Source: Pseudomonas grimontii
Lineage (GTDB): Bacteria > Pseudomonadota > Gammaproteobacteria > Pseudomonadales > Pseudomonadaceae
NCBI RefSeq assembly: GCF_007858185.1
Contig: NZ_VFES01000013.1
Location: forward strand, 6-64,005
DNA length: 64,000 nucleotides
Reading direction: 5' to 3'
Part shown: in pieces, positions 8,379 through 16,505 of the stretch
Layout of the letters: every line of letters begins with the position of its first letter
Position numbering within the stretch: the first letter of the stretch is position 1
Position numbers and translations under genes: made by a program
Notes under the pieces: generated by a model
What the model was told of the DNA's origin: nothing
Seen by the model: only the letters and a program-made list of their open reading frames with translations
Database searches by the model: none

Positions 8379-9503
8379 ATGTCAGCACAGACCTTGAAGT
8401 CCAGGGCGGCTGTCGCGTTCGCTCCCAATGAACCGCTGCAGTTGGTCACCATTGACGTTGCACCTCCCAAGGCTGGCGAAGTGCGGGTTCGCATTGTCGC
8501 CACGGGCGTCTGTCACACCGACGCCTTCACACTTTCGGGAAGCGATCCCGAAGGCATTTTTCCCACAGTGCTGGGGCATGAAGGTGGTGGCATCGTCGAA
8601 GCCATCGGCGAAGGCGTGACCTCGCTGCAAGTCGGCGACCACGTGATTCCGCTCTATACCGCAGAATGCCGGCAGTGCAAATTCTGCCTCTCCGGCAAGA
8701 CCAACCTCTGCCAGGCGGTCCGGGCAACCCAAGGCAAAGGCCTGATGCCCGACGGCACTTCACGTTTTTCCTACGAAGGCAAGCCGCTGTTCCACTACAT
8801 GGGCTGCTCGACGTTTTCCGAGTACACCGTACTGCCTGAAATCTCCCTGGCGAAGATTCCAAAAGAGGCTCCGCTGGATCAGGTTTGCCTGCTCGGCTGT
8901 GGAGTGACCACTGGGATCGGCGCCGTACTCAACACCGCCAAGGTAGAACCTGGCGCCAGCGTCGCAATCTTTGGTTTGGGCGGTATTGGCCTGGCCGCAA
9001 TCATCGGCGCAAAAATGGCCAGCGCCGGGCGCATCATTGCCATCGATATCAACCCGGCCAAGCGCGACGTCGCCCTGTCGTTGGGCGCGACGGACTTCAT
9101 CAATCCCAAGGACTATGACAAGCCCATCCAGGACGTCATCGTCGAACTCACCGATGGCGGCGTGGACTATTCGTTCGAATGCGTCGGCAATGTACAACTG
9201 ATGCGAGCGGCACTGGAGTGCTGCCACAAAGGTTGGGGCGAGTCGATCATCATCGGCGTTGCCGGCGCAGGCCAGGAAATCCGCACCCGCCCCTTCCAGC
9301 TCGTAACCGGTCGTGTATGGCGCGGCAGCGCCTTCGGCGGCGTGAAGGGCCGCACGGAGCTTCCCAGTTATGTGGAGAAAGCCAGTCGCGGAGAGATCCC
9401 CCTGGAAACCTTCATCACCCACAACATGTCCCTGGACAAGATCAACGAGGCATTCGAGCTTATGCACACAGGGCAAAGCATTCGTACCGTCATTCATTTC
9501 TGA
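8379..9503 (+). CDS. adhC: S-(hydroxymethyl)glutathione dehydrogenase (class III alcohol dehydrogenase)
   Basis: 374 residues, full family length. Oxidises S-hydroxymethylglutathione, the spontaneous adduct of formaldehyde and glutathione, to S-formylglutathione with NAD. Visible: catalytic zinc segment GVCHTDAFTLSG and GHEGGGIVEAIGEGV; structural zinc cluster CRQCKFCLSGKTNLC; GCGVTTGIGAVLNTAKVEPG; Rossmann motif FGLGGIGLAAI; the class III hallmark RTELPSYVEKASRGEIPLE. Placed directly after the demethylase, it removes the formaldehyde set free by N-demethylation. No S-formylglutathione hydrolase is seen in the window. Confidence 0.92.
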   Translation: MSAQTLKSRAAVAFAPNEPLQLVTIDVAPPKAGEVRVRIVATGVCHTDAFTLSGSDPEGIFPTVLGHEGGGIVEAIGEGVTSLQVGDHVIPLYTAECRQCKFCLSGKTNLCQAVRATQGKGLMPDGTSRFSYEGKPLFHYMGCSTFSEYTVLPEISLAKIPKEAPLDQVCLLGCGVTTGIGAVLNTAKVEPGASVAIFGLGGIGLAAIIGAKMASAGRIIAIDINPAKRDVALSLGATDFINPKDYDKPIQDVIVELTDGGVDYSFECVGNVQLMRAALECCHKGWGESIIIGVAGAGQEIRTRPFQLVTGRVWRGSAFGGVKGRTELPSYVEKASRGEIPLETFITHNMSLDKINEAFELMHTGQSIRTVIHF

Positions 9504-9563
9504 AATCGGCGGGTCTCAGATCCGCTCGGCAGTCCCATTACCACCCATAGAAAGGAAACCAAG

Positions 9564-9947
9564 ATGTCCGTTTTTACCCACGTAACCGTCGGCACCAACA
9601 ACCTGACCAAAGCACGTGCGTTTTATGACGCAACCCTGAAAGAAATCGGCCTGAAGCGCGTGGCCGATCTCGATGAAGCCGGCTCCATTTGGGGCGTCGA
9701 TAAACCTTCGTTCTTCGTACTCAACCCGGCCAATGGAAATCCGGCTTCTATCGGCAACGGTGTCACCGTCAGTTTCGAAGCACCGAACCGCTCTGCAGTC
9801 CATGCCTTCCATACTGCCGCATTAGCGAACGGTGGCGTTTGCGAAGGCCTGCCAGGCTCTCGTGGCTGGGCTGAAAATGCCTATGCCGCTTACGCCCGTG
9901 ATCTGGATGGGAACAAGCTTGCCGTTTACTGCTTCAAGGCAGAGTAA
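9564..9947 (+). CDS. VOC-superfamily (glyoxalase-like) protein
   Basis: 127 residues with two beta-alpha-beta-beta-beta modules: FTHVTVGTNNLTKARAFYDATLKEIG at the start and YAAYARDLDGNKLAVYCF at the end, typical of the vicinal oxygen chelate fold. Ribosome site GAAAGGAAACCAAG. Small VOC proteins often accompany formaldehyde-dehydrogenase genes, but the reaction is not known to me. A strong bidirectional terminator follows. Confidence 0.8.
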   Translation: MSVFTHVTVGTNNLTKARAFYDATLKEIGLKRVADLDEAGSIWGVDKPSFFVLNPANGNPASIGNGVTVSFEAPNRSAVHAFHTAALANGGVCEGLPGSRGWAENAYAAYARDLDGNKLAVYCFKAE

Positions 9948-9957
9948 ACGACACTTA

Positions 9958-9985
9958 CCGAAGCCCCTGTAAGGGGCTTCGGTTT
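9958..9985. terminator. bidirectional terminator between the VOC gene and proC
   Basis: CCGAAGCCCCT at 9958-9968 pairs with AGGGGCTTCGG at 9972-9982 around a 3-base loop, followed by TTT on the plus strand. It separates two convergent transcripts. Confidence 0.85.
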
Positions 9986-9986
9986 A

Positions 9987-10772
9987 TCAGGCCTTTAGCC
10001 CTCTGCGGGCAACGGCAGCACCGGCTAGCAACGCCCTACCAATTTGTTCTTCGAAATGACCTTGCGTCATCGCTCGCAAAGCCGCAGCCGTCACTCCGCG
10101 GTAGGCAACCAAGGCATCAATCATCTGTTGAGCATCGTGGCTGGCCAACAGCTGGCTGCTGTTTACAACAACGTTCTTCGCGGCAAGCTGCGCTATTTCA
10201 GCCGGTATGCCGGCAACCATCGCCTGATTGGCCAGCGCCGTCATCAGCAAGGCAGGAAAAGCCGGGCCCGTGCCCGAGAGCGCCGAGAGATAATCAATGA
10301 AGTCCTCTTGCTGAACCTCAGCCGCACTGCCGACGCATTCGAACAAACGCTGCACGATAATCTTTATCGCTCCCTCAACCTCTCCAAAACAATACCAAGG
10401 CGTGAAGGACTGCTCGATTTCTACCGCCGCGTTGGGCATCGCCCGCACGACCGCCGAAGCCGAGGTCTGCGCAGCAATCGCGTGCGCTGTAATCCCGGCC
10501 ATCAGAGAGATGACTGTCTTGCCCGACGCATTGATGTTCAGGCTGGCGAAATGCTCGGGTCGAACCGCAATGATGACCACGTCGCTGCAATCCACCAGGT
10601 CCTGGTTATCAGCGACCAGGCCAACGCCGTGTTGCGCCAATGGGTGGCTGCCCGAACGATTAGAGATGACAAGATTGCCAGCTGGTACCAGCGCTTTCGC
10701 CAGCACTGCCTTGGCGATCGCCCCGCCCAACCAGCCCGTTCCTCCAATAATGCCCAGCGTCTCATTAAACAT
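9987..10772 (-). CDS. proC: pyrroline-5-carboxylate reductase family protein
   Basis: 261 residues, ProC family: N-terminal Rossmann motif GIIGGTGWLGGAIAKAVL, the DVVIIAVRPEHF and TVISLMAGI segments, RAMPNAAVEI, and the C-terminal dimer motif ALSGTGPAFPALLM. Canonical ProC has RVMPNTPA and SGSGPAY; the variations suggest a specialised paralogue rather than the housekeeping enzyme. The gene overlaps the end of the TetR gene by 8 bases, so the two are coupled. In a proline-betaine cluster it may act on a pyrroline or related ring imine; the actual substrate is open. Confidence 0.8.
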   Translation of the reverse strand: MFNETLGIIGGTGWLGGAIAKAVLAKALVPAGNLVISNRSGSHPLAQHGVGLVADNQDLVDCSDVVIIAVRPEHFASLNINASGKTVISLMAGITAHAIAAQTSASAVVRAMPNAAVEIEQSFTPWYCFGEVEGAIKIIVQRLFECVGSAAEVQQEDFIDYLSALSGTGPAFPALLMTALANQAMVAGIPAEIAQLAAKNVVVNSSQLLASHDAQQMIDALVAYRGVTAAALRAMTQGHFEEQIGRALLAGAAVARRGLKA

Positions 10773-11469
10773 CTGCAGGCGTCTCCTCGAAGGTGTCTGT
10801 CAAGGGCACGAAAACTCCGGGCTCCTTTTCGGCATAACCAAACTTGCCATAGAAACGATCCAGCTCGCGCTGCTTGGGGACTTTGCCGGTAAAAATACTC
10901 ACATAATGAGGAATGCGTTGGAAGCGCACGGTGATCAACTCAGTCGTGTTCATGGTGATGTAGCCGATCTGGGTCAGATAGATCGTGCGGGCCCGCGCAT
11001 CAGCAGCCTGGCTGTCATAGCCAAAGCGCTTGAACATGCTTGCCAGAGCGTTCATTCGTTGCTCGTCGACGACAGCGACTTCTTGAGCAACTTCATTTGA
11101 CTGAAGCGCCCAGCTGCGCACGGCAAACTCGAATTGCGAGTCGAACAGTTGCGGGTTGAGCCAGCACTCGAAGACATTCAAGATCGCCTCGGAGATGCTT
11201 TCAGCATAGCTTTCACTTTGCCGGATCAATCCTCCCGTATTGGTCTCCCGCCAGCGTGTCAACAAAGCGGCCAGCAGTTGTTCACGGTCTTCAAAAAACC
11301 AGTAGAAGCTGGTTCGTGACAAGCCAAGGCGCTTGGCCAGCGGCATGACCCGAACGGCATCGATGCCGGACTCCTTCAGCGCATCATAGGCAGCTTCCAG
11401 CCAACCCTCCGGCGACCCACGCCAGCCTGCATCCTGCGCCTTACCACGTGCCTTCCCTACCTGAGGCAT
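10765..11469 (-). CDS. TetR-family transcriptional regulator
   Basis: 234 residues from ATG 11469, chosen because AAGGT lies 8 bases upstream; the frame is open to 11541, but that upstream ATG sits inside the palindrome at 11523-11542. Helix-turn-helix at residues 20-65 (GSPEGWLEAAYDALKESGIDAVRVMPLAKRLGLSRTSFYWFFEDREQLL, read in two adjoining pieces); the ligand domain ends in FEETPADV. It probably represses its own operon with proC and, through the shared AATGTACACCT motif, the etfBA and demethylase promoters. Confidence 0.85.
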   Translation of the reverse strand: MPQVGKARGKAQDAGWRGSPEGWLEAAYDALKESGIDAVRVMPLAKRLGLSRTSFYWFFEDREQLLAALLTRWRETNTGGLIRQSESYAESISEAILNVFECWLNPQLFDSQFEFAVRSWALQSNEVAQEVAVVDEQRMNALASMFKRFGYDSQAADARARTIYLTQIGYITMNTTELITVRFQRIPHYVSIFTGKVPKQRELDRFYGKFGYAEKEPGVFVPLTDTFEETPADV

Positions 11470-11498
11470 CTTGCTTACCTTCTTTAATAATGCGTAAT

Positions 11499-11542
11499 GC
11501 GAATGTACTCGGATGACCGCCCAATGTACACCTTGGTACATT
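11499..11542. promoter_or_regulatory. candidate TetR autoregulatory operator
   Basis: Inverted repeat AATGTAC-6-GTACATT (11523-11529 and 11536-11542), with a further half-site GAATGTAC about 20 bases away (near 11501-11508). It lies 30-70 bases upstream of the chosen tetR start. The 11 bases 11523-11533 recur exactly at 6186-6196. Confidence 0.55.
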
Positions 11543-12061
11543 CAATTGACTTTCCAAGGTTGCGGAGTCCTAACATCCAATGTCATTAATGATAAAAAGT
11601 CATGAGACGTTGACATAAAATGGTTTGTCAGCGACGCGCAGCTGGATAAATATCTCCTACAGGCAAGGACTTCAAACCAAAACAACAACGAGCCGCCATT
11701 ATGAATCTTGCAGTGCATGCCCCTGAAAGAGTTCGACATCCGGCCAAAGAATGCCGGGGCGACCGACTTTGTCTCACCTCACATCTGTTACTCATTGACT
11801 GCCCAAACTTCGATAACTGCTAGAGCGAATGTATCGCGAAGCCATTTTGTGCCGCCTGACTTATGGCGCACAACTATCAATTGTTTGAAGCGAGGTAATA
11901 GATGCTCCAGCCAGAAAAAAGCCGAAACCCCGTCAGGTAGTTTGTCGTCGCCCATCGACAACAAAGCGTTCAAGCACACCGTGCGTTTGGATCAGCTGTG
12001 CTGAGCCGTGCCCGAGCGGTTGTGTTCGTGAGTTATTTCTTCCATCAGCCGGATGAGTAAT
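11543..12061. other. intergenic region between tetR and the importer permease
   Basis: About 520 bases with no convincing gene; short frames lack ribosome sites and family features. It must hold the promoters of both divergent transcripts. No clear hairpin or known motif was seen beyond the operator at its left edge. Confidence 0.4.
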
Positions 12062-12910
12062 ATGTGGATTACACAAGAGAAGCTTCCACTGGGTGAACAT
12101 ATCGCCCGGTATGTCGATTGGTTAACTCAGCATGGTGCAGGCGTATTCGATTCCATATCGCTGTCGCTGTCTGGAATCATCACTGTTTTTACCAGCGCCC
12201 TCCTTTGGTTCAACCCCCTGGCTTTGATAGCGTTATTTGCCCTTCTTGCTTATTACATCCAGCGCAAGGTAAGCCTGACGCTCTTTGTCGCCTTCTCATT
12301 CCTGCTGATATTCAATCTCGGCTACTGGCAGGAGACCATGGAAACCCTTTCCCAAGTGACATTCGCCACGCTCGTATGCGTGATCGTCGGCGTACCGCTG
12401 GGCATCGTCGCCGCGCACCGGCCCTGGTTTTACGCAGCCCTACGGCCAGTACTCGATCTGATGCAAACCGTGCCCACCTTCGTTTATCTGATCCCGACCC
12501 TGACGCTGTTCGGCCTGGGCGTCGTTCCAGGATTGATATCCACGGTGGTCTTCGCCATTGCCGCACCGATCCGCCTCACCTATCTGGGTATCTGCGATGT
12601 TCCGGAGGAGTTAATGGACGCCGGCAAGGCCTTCGGCTGCTCACGCCGCCAGCTGTTGGCGCGCATCGAACTGCCGCATGCGATGCCCAGCATCGCCGCC
12701 GGCATCACCCAGTGCATCATGCTGTCGCTGTCCATGGTGGTCATCGCGGCACTGGTGGGCGCCGATGGCCTTGGCAAACCGGTGGTCAACGCACTGAACA
12801 CTGCCGATATCGCCATGGGCTTCGAAGCAGGCCTGGCGATCGTGCTGCTGGCTATCACCCTCGACCGTATCTGCAAGCAACGTGAAACCGTGAGAAGAGG
12901 TGACGTATGA
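12062..12910 (+). CDS. quaternary-amine ABC importer, permease (CbcW/ProW-like)
   Basis: 282 residues; MetI-like inner-membrane permease of the ProU family with six or so membrane segments (for instance around residues 45-75, 90-115, 140-175 and 215-265). The EAA-type loop reads FGCSRRQLLARIELPHAMPSIAAGI and is preceded by LDLMQTVPTFVYLIPTLTLFG. ATG 12062 is preferred over 12053 because GGATGAG is spaced correctly before it. Overlaps the ATPase start by four bases. It pairs with the ATPase that follows and probably with the binding protein at 3259-4158. Confidence 0.87.
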   Translation: MWITQEKLPLGEHIARYVDWLTQHGAGVFDSISLSLSGIITVFTSALLWFNPLALIALFALLAYYIQRKVSLTLFVAFSFLLIFNLGYWQETMETLSQVTFATLVCVIVGVPLGIVAAHRPWFYAALRPVLDLMQTVPTFVYLIPTLTLFGLGVVPGLISTVVFAIAAPIRLTYLGICDVPEELMDAGKAFGCSRRQLLARIELPHAMPSIAAGITQCIMLSLSMVVIAALVGADGLGKPVVNALNTADIAMGFEAGLAIVLLAITLDRICKQRETVRRGDV

Positions 12911-14130
12911 GCATCATCCGTTTTGAAGATGTCGACGTCATCTTCTCCAACCGTCCAAAACCCGCCCTGGATTTGCTTGACGTAGGCTTTTCGCGCCCAG
13001 ACATTCTCCAGAAGACTGGCTTGATCGTGGGCGTGGAGAAGGCAAACCTGGAAATCAACAAAGGTGAGATCTGCGTGCTCATGGGCCTGTCTGGCTCCGG
13101 CAAATCAAGCCTATTGCGATGCATCAACGGCCTGAACACCGTCAGCCGCGGCAAGCTGTTCGTCGAGCACGAAGGTCGGCAGATCGATATTGCCTCCTGC
13201 ACCCCCGCCGAACTGAAGATGATGCGCACCAAACGCATTGCCATGGTGTTCCAGAAGTTCGCCCTGATGCCCTGGCTGACGGTTCGCGAAAACATCAGCT
13301 TCGGCCTGGAAATGCAGGCCCGCCCGGAGAATGAACGACGCAAGCTGGTCGATGAAAAACTTGAGCTCGTGGGCCTGACCCAATGGCGCAACAAGAGGCC
13401 GGACGAGTTGTCAGGGGGCATGCAGCAGCGCGTAGGACTGGCTCGCGCACTAGCGATGGATGCCGATATTCTGCTGATGGACGAGCCCTTTTCAGCACTC
13501 GATCCGTTAATTCGCCAGGGCCTGCAGGACGAATTACTCGATCTGCAGCGCAAATTGCACAAGACCATTGTGTTCGTCAGCCATGACCTGGACGAAGCGC
13601 TGAAGCTGGGCACACGCATTGCCATCATGAAAGACGGCAAGATCATTCAGTACAGTAAGCCCGAAGAAATCGTACTGAATCCGGCTGATGACTACGTTCG
13701 TAATTTCGTCGCCCATACGAACCCGTTGAATGTTCTATGTGCGAAAAGTCTGATGAGCACGCTGGATGAGTGCGTTTTCTTCCGGGAAGAATATTGCCTG
13801 GATACGATTCAAAACCTCTGGATGTCGGTGAGTCAATCCCGTCGTTTAACCAGCATTCGATGCGGAACCTCAGTCGCGGAAGTCCAACGATGGAATCCCG
13901 CCAAGGGAGTCGGGCCGCTGCGTCGACAGGTCACTTCGGTACCGCCGGATACCAGCATGCGAGACGCGCTTAGGATTCGCTATGAAACCGGCCATCCACT
14001 GATCGTGCAGGATGAGGCTGATACGGTTCTAGGCGTATTGGGCAATGGCGAACTGTATCGGGCACTCCTTGGGCATGACCTATCGCGTCCTGCTCCATTC
14101 GAATCAATGGCGGACTGCTCAGTAGCTTGA
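12907..14130 (+). CDS. quaternary-amine ABC importer, ATPase (CbcV/ProV-like)
   Basis: 407 residues. ATP-binding cassette with Walker A GLSGSGKSS (about residues 60-68), the Q-loop FQKFALMPWLTVREN, signature LSGGMQQRVGLARAL, Walker B ILLMDEPFSALDPLIR and H-loop VFVSHDLDEALKLG. This is the QAT family, with a C-terminal CBS-like region (residues 280-395) ending VLGVLGNGELYRALLG. The sequence closely recalls the Pseudomonas choline/betaine/carnitine importer ATPase, so this looks like a paralogue tuned to another betaine. Four-base overlap with the permease gene. Confidence 0.88.
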   Translation: MSIIRFEDVDVIFSNRPKPALDLLDVGFSRPDILQKTGLIVGVEKANLEINKGEICVLMGLSGSGKSSLLRCINGLNTVSRGKLFVEHEGRQIDIASCTPAELKMMRTKRIAMVFQKFALMPWLTVRENISFGLEMQARPENERRKLVDEKLELVGLTQWRNKRPDELSGGMQQRVGLARALAMDADILLMDEPFSALDPLIRQGLQDELLDLQRKLHKTIVFVSHDLDEALKLGTRIAIMKDGKIIQYSKPEEIVLNPADDYVRNFVAHTNPLNVLCAKSLMSTLDECVFFREEYCLDTIQNLWMSVSQSRRLTSIRCGTSVAEVQRWNPAKGVGPLRRQVTSVPPDTSMRDALRIRYETGHPLIVQDEADTVLGVLGNGELYRALLGHDLSRPAPFESMADCSVA

Positions 14131-14160
14131 CTCACCCTGCATTAGCTTTGGAACGCACCT

Positions 14161-15084
14161 ATGCAACCCGGAAATATCGATAAAAAAGTCAAAGGCTATC
14201 GGCGGCTGATACCGTCCATGACTGCTTTACTGGAATTCGAAGCGGTGGCGCGGCTTGCCAGTTTTACGTTGGCCGCTCAAGAGCTGGGCGTAACGCAGGC
14301 AGCCGTCAGCAAACAAATCAAGTTGTTGGAAGACACTTTGGAGACCAGGCTTTTTCATCGACTTCATCGTGCAATTAAATTAACTCAGGAGGGCTATATT
14401 CTTCATTCGGTCGTCACGGAATCCATTCATAGAATGGCAAGTGTGTTCGACAAAATTTCCGAGGGGATCGGTGAACGGGAAATAGCTATTGCATGCACGG
14501 ATGCGTTTTCTCATCTGAGAGTGCTCCCCAGATTGACCGCGCTTCGCACCCTTCAACCCAAGCTTAAGTTGCGATTAGTGACGCAACTGCTGCCCCCGAG
14601 TTCGTATCGTGATGACGTCGACCTGGCGATCCGTTTCGGCAATGGGAAATGGGAGGACGGAAGTTCAATCTTCTTGTTCGATGAGGAGGTATTCCCAGTG
14701 TGTTCACCCTCCTGGCTGGCGGTACACCAGGCACCTGTATCGATCGATGATTTTCTCGACGTGGCGCTGATTGACTCAGATTCAACCCTTGAAGGCTGGA
14801 TGACCTGGAACAGTTGGTGTCGGGAACTTGGAGATACGCGCCCCAAACTTAATTACTCACTTCGTTGCAGCTCTTATAGCGATGCGGTCCAGGCCGCTCG
14901 TCAAGGATATGGCATTGCACTCGGATGGGGGCGACTGGTTACGCACTTACTCAACAGCGGTGAATTAGTCAGAATAACGCCGTACACCGTCAAACCAAAA
15001 GACGCTTACTACGTAGTCGTTCCAGCCGGTCGAGAGCCTGGTTCAATAACACACACCCTGGTCGACTGGCTGCGAGAAGACTAA
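14161..15084 (+). CDS. LysR-family regulator (GcvA-like), cluster 1, first copy
   Basis: 307 residues. Winged helix at residues 19-78 (TALLEFEAVARLASFTLAAQ, then ELGVTQAAVSKQIKLLE) and a periplasmic-binding-protein-like effector domain (90-300) with DVDLAIRFGNGKWEDG and a QAARQGYGIALGWG segment typical of the GcvA subgroup. It follows the importer ATPase by 30 bases and precedes the Rieske gene. The perfect palindrome at 15125-15149, between its stop and the oxygenase start, is its most likely operator. Similar LysR regulators are at 17733 and 38905. Confidence 0.87.
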   Translation: MQPGNIDKKVKGYRRLIPSMTALLEFEAVARLASFTLAAQELGVTQAAVSKQIKLLEDTLETRLFHRLHRAIKLTQEGYILHSVVTESIHRMASVFDKISEGIGEREIAIACTDAFSHLRVLPRLTALRTLQPKLKLRLVTQLLPPSSYRDDVDLAIRFGNGKWEDGSSIFLFDEEVFPVCSPSWLAVHQAPVSIDDFLDVALIDSDSTLEGWMTWNSWCRELGDTRPKLNYSLRCSSYSDAVQAARQGYGIALGWGRLVTHLLNSGELVRITPYTVKPKDAYYVVVPAGREPGSITHTLVDWLRED

Positions 15085-15124
15085 CACTCAAGCTATTGAT
15101 AATTATAAATTTATAACGCGACTT

Positions 15125-15149
15125 TTCGCATAACGCAGAGTTATGCGAA
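15125..15149. promoter_or_regulatory. perfect 10-5-10 palindrome, probable LysR operator of the Rieske operon
   Basis: TTCGCATAAC-GCAGA-GTTATGCGAA. Located 91 bases upstream of the oxygenase ATG and 41 bases after the LysR stop. A second version of the right half lies before the importer binding-protein gene (4284-4292). Confidence 0.7.
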
Positions 15150-15239
15150 CGTGAGAATAAAGCGCGTTGACGGAGTAAAACTGCCTTTCGATACTGTATC
15201 TGCCGTCACTTACGACTGTACGTTTAAGCGAGATCGATA

Positions 15240-16496
15240 ATGACTCTAAATACCGTGAAAACCCACCGAGAACTACTAGCCGACCGCACGCTTGGGCATG
15301 GTATGCCTGGCGGCTTGTTTGGTCGCCAAGATATTTTTGAAACCGACGTAGATATCTTTTTTAACAAACATTGGATTTTGGTCGGTGTCTCGGGCGACAT
15401 ACCCGAACCAGGCGATGTCTCTACCATCGATATCGGAAAATCGTCCATCATACTAGTGCGTGATGATGACGAGCAGGTACAGGCTTTTCGAAATGTCTGC
15501 CGTCACCGCGGGGCTCGTTTGAAGCAGGCAGGTAAATCGACCGTGGGCATGCTGGTCTGTCCTTACCATCAATGGAGCTACGATCTTGATGGAAGCCTGA
15601 AACATGCGGCACACATGGGCCAGAGTTTTGATCATAAATGCAAAAGCCTGATCCCTGTTCATACTCGAGTCATCGGCACCCATGTCTTCGTTTGTCTGGG
15701 CGACGAGCCGCCAGAAGACATTTTGTACCTTGATCAGACCATGACGCCGCGCTTCGCTCAATATGACATCACCCATTCGAAGATTGCTTACGAATCGGAG
15801 ATCATCGAGGACGGGAACTGGAAGTTGGTGATAGAGAATAATCGCGAGTGCTACCACTGCGCTGCCACCCATCCTGAACTGACCGCCTCTTTCTTGCCCG
15901 AAGACTTTGGATTTTGCACGGATGGGCTTGGTGAAGACTCGCTTCAGGCACTGGCGGAATATCACCGCCGCAATGCCGACACCAAGAGTAACTGGGAAAG
16001 CGAAGGCTATATTTGTGACGCCGTCGAACACCTGGATGAAGAAGCGGTGACCCAATTCCGCTCCCAGCGATTGGCAATTGCAGGTAACGGCGAATCGCAG
16101 ACCCTCGATACGCGCGTGGCATGTACCCACCTGTTTGGCAACCTTACCCGCCGCGATTTGGGCGACATGCACCTGTGGACACACAACTCGTGGACTCACA
16201 TCATGAGCGACCACGCCGTCGTTTCCTACATCATCCCGCTGGCTCCAGATAAAACCCTGGTGCGGACCAAGTGGCTGGTACATGCAGAGGCCGTCGAGGG
16301 CGTCGACTATCAAGTAGATAAGCTGATCGAAGTATGGTCAGCGACAAACCTACAGGACGCCAGCCTCGTCGGCATTACCCATAGTGGGACACAGGATCCC
16401 GCCTACACGCCTGGGCCGTTCTCAACCTTCACCGAAACCTATGTTGACCAGTTCTCTCGCTGGTACGCCGCGCGTCTTGCCGCCCATGGCGTCTGA
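15240..16496 (+). CDS. Rieske non-heme iron oxygenase, alpha subunit (betaine demethylase, GbcA/Stc2-like)
   Basis: 418 residues. The Rieske [2Fe-2S] domain has C87-x-H89 (NVCRHRGARL) and C107-x2-H110 (LVCPYHQWSYDLDG). The catalytic domain has NNRECYHCAATHPEL with the two iron-binding His residues near 208-213, and ends with DYQVDKLIEVWSATNLQDASL and AYTPGPFS. Relatives demethylate glycine betaine (GbcA) or proline betaine (Stc2), using O2 and releasing formaldehyde. Followed after 9 bases by its own reductase. More divergent from Stc2 than the Rieske protein at 40130, so the two probably take different betaines. Start supported by GAGA 7 bases upstream. Confidence 0.85.
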   Translation: MTLNTVKTHRELLADRTLGHGMPGGLFGRQDIFETDVDIFFNKHWILVGVSGDIPEPGDVSTIDIGKSSIILVRDDDEQVQAFRNVCRHRGARLKQAGKSTVGMLVCPYHQWSYDLDGSLKHAAHMGQSFDHKCKSLIPVHTRVIGTHVFVCLGDEPPEDILYLDQTMTPRFAQYDITHSKIAYESEIIEDGNWKLVIENNRECYHCAATHPELTASFLPEDFGFCTDGLGEDSLQALAEYHRRNADTKSNWESEGYICDAVEHLDEEAVTQFRSQRLAIAGNGESQTLDTRVACTHLFGNLTRRDLGDMHLWTHNSWTHIMSDHAVVSYIIPLAPDKTLVRTKWLVHAEAVEGVDYQVDKLIEVWSATNLQDASLVGITHSGTQDPAYTPGPFSTFTETYVDQFSRWYAARLAAHGV

Positions 16497-16505
16497 GGAA
16501 TGAAC

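Noticed and set aside
12855..13646. 263-codon frame opposite the importer ATPase
   Set aside because: Serine- and arginine-rich antisense shadow of a well-defined ABC ATPase.
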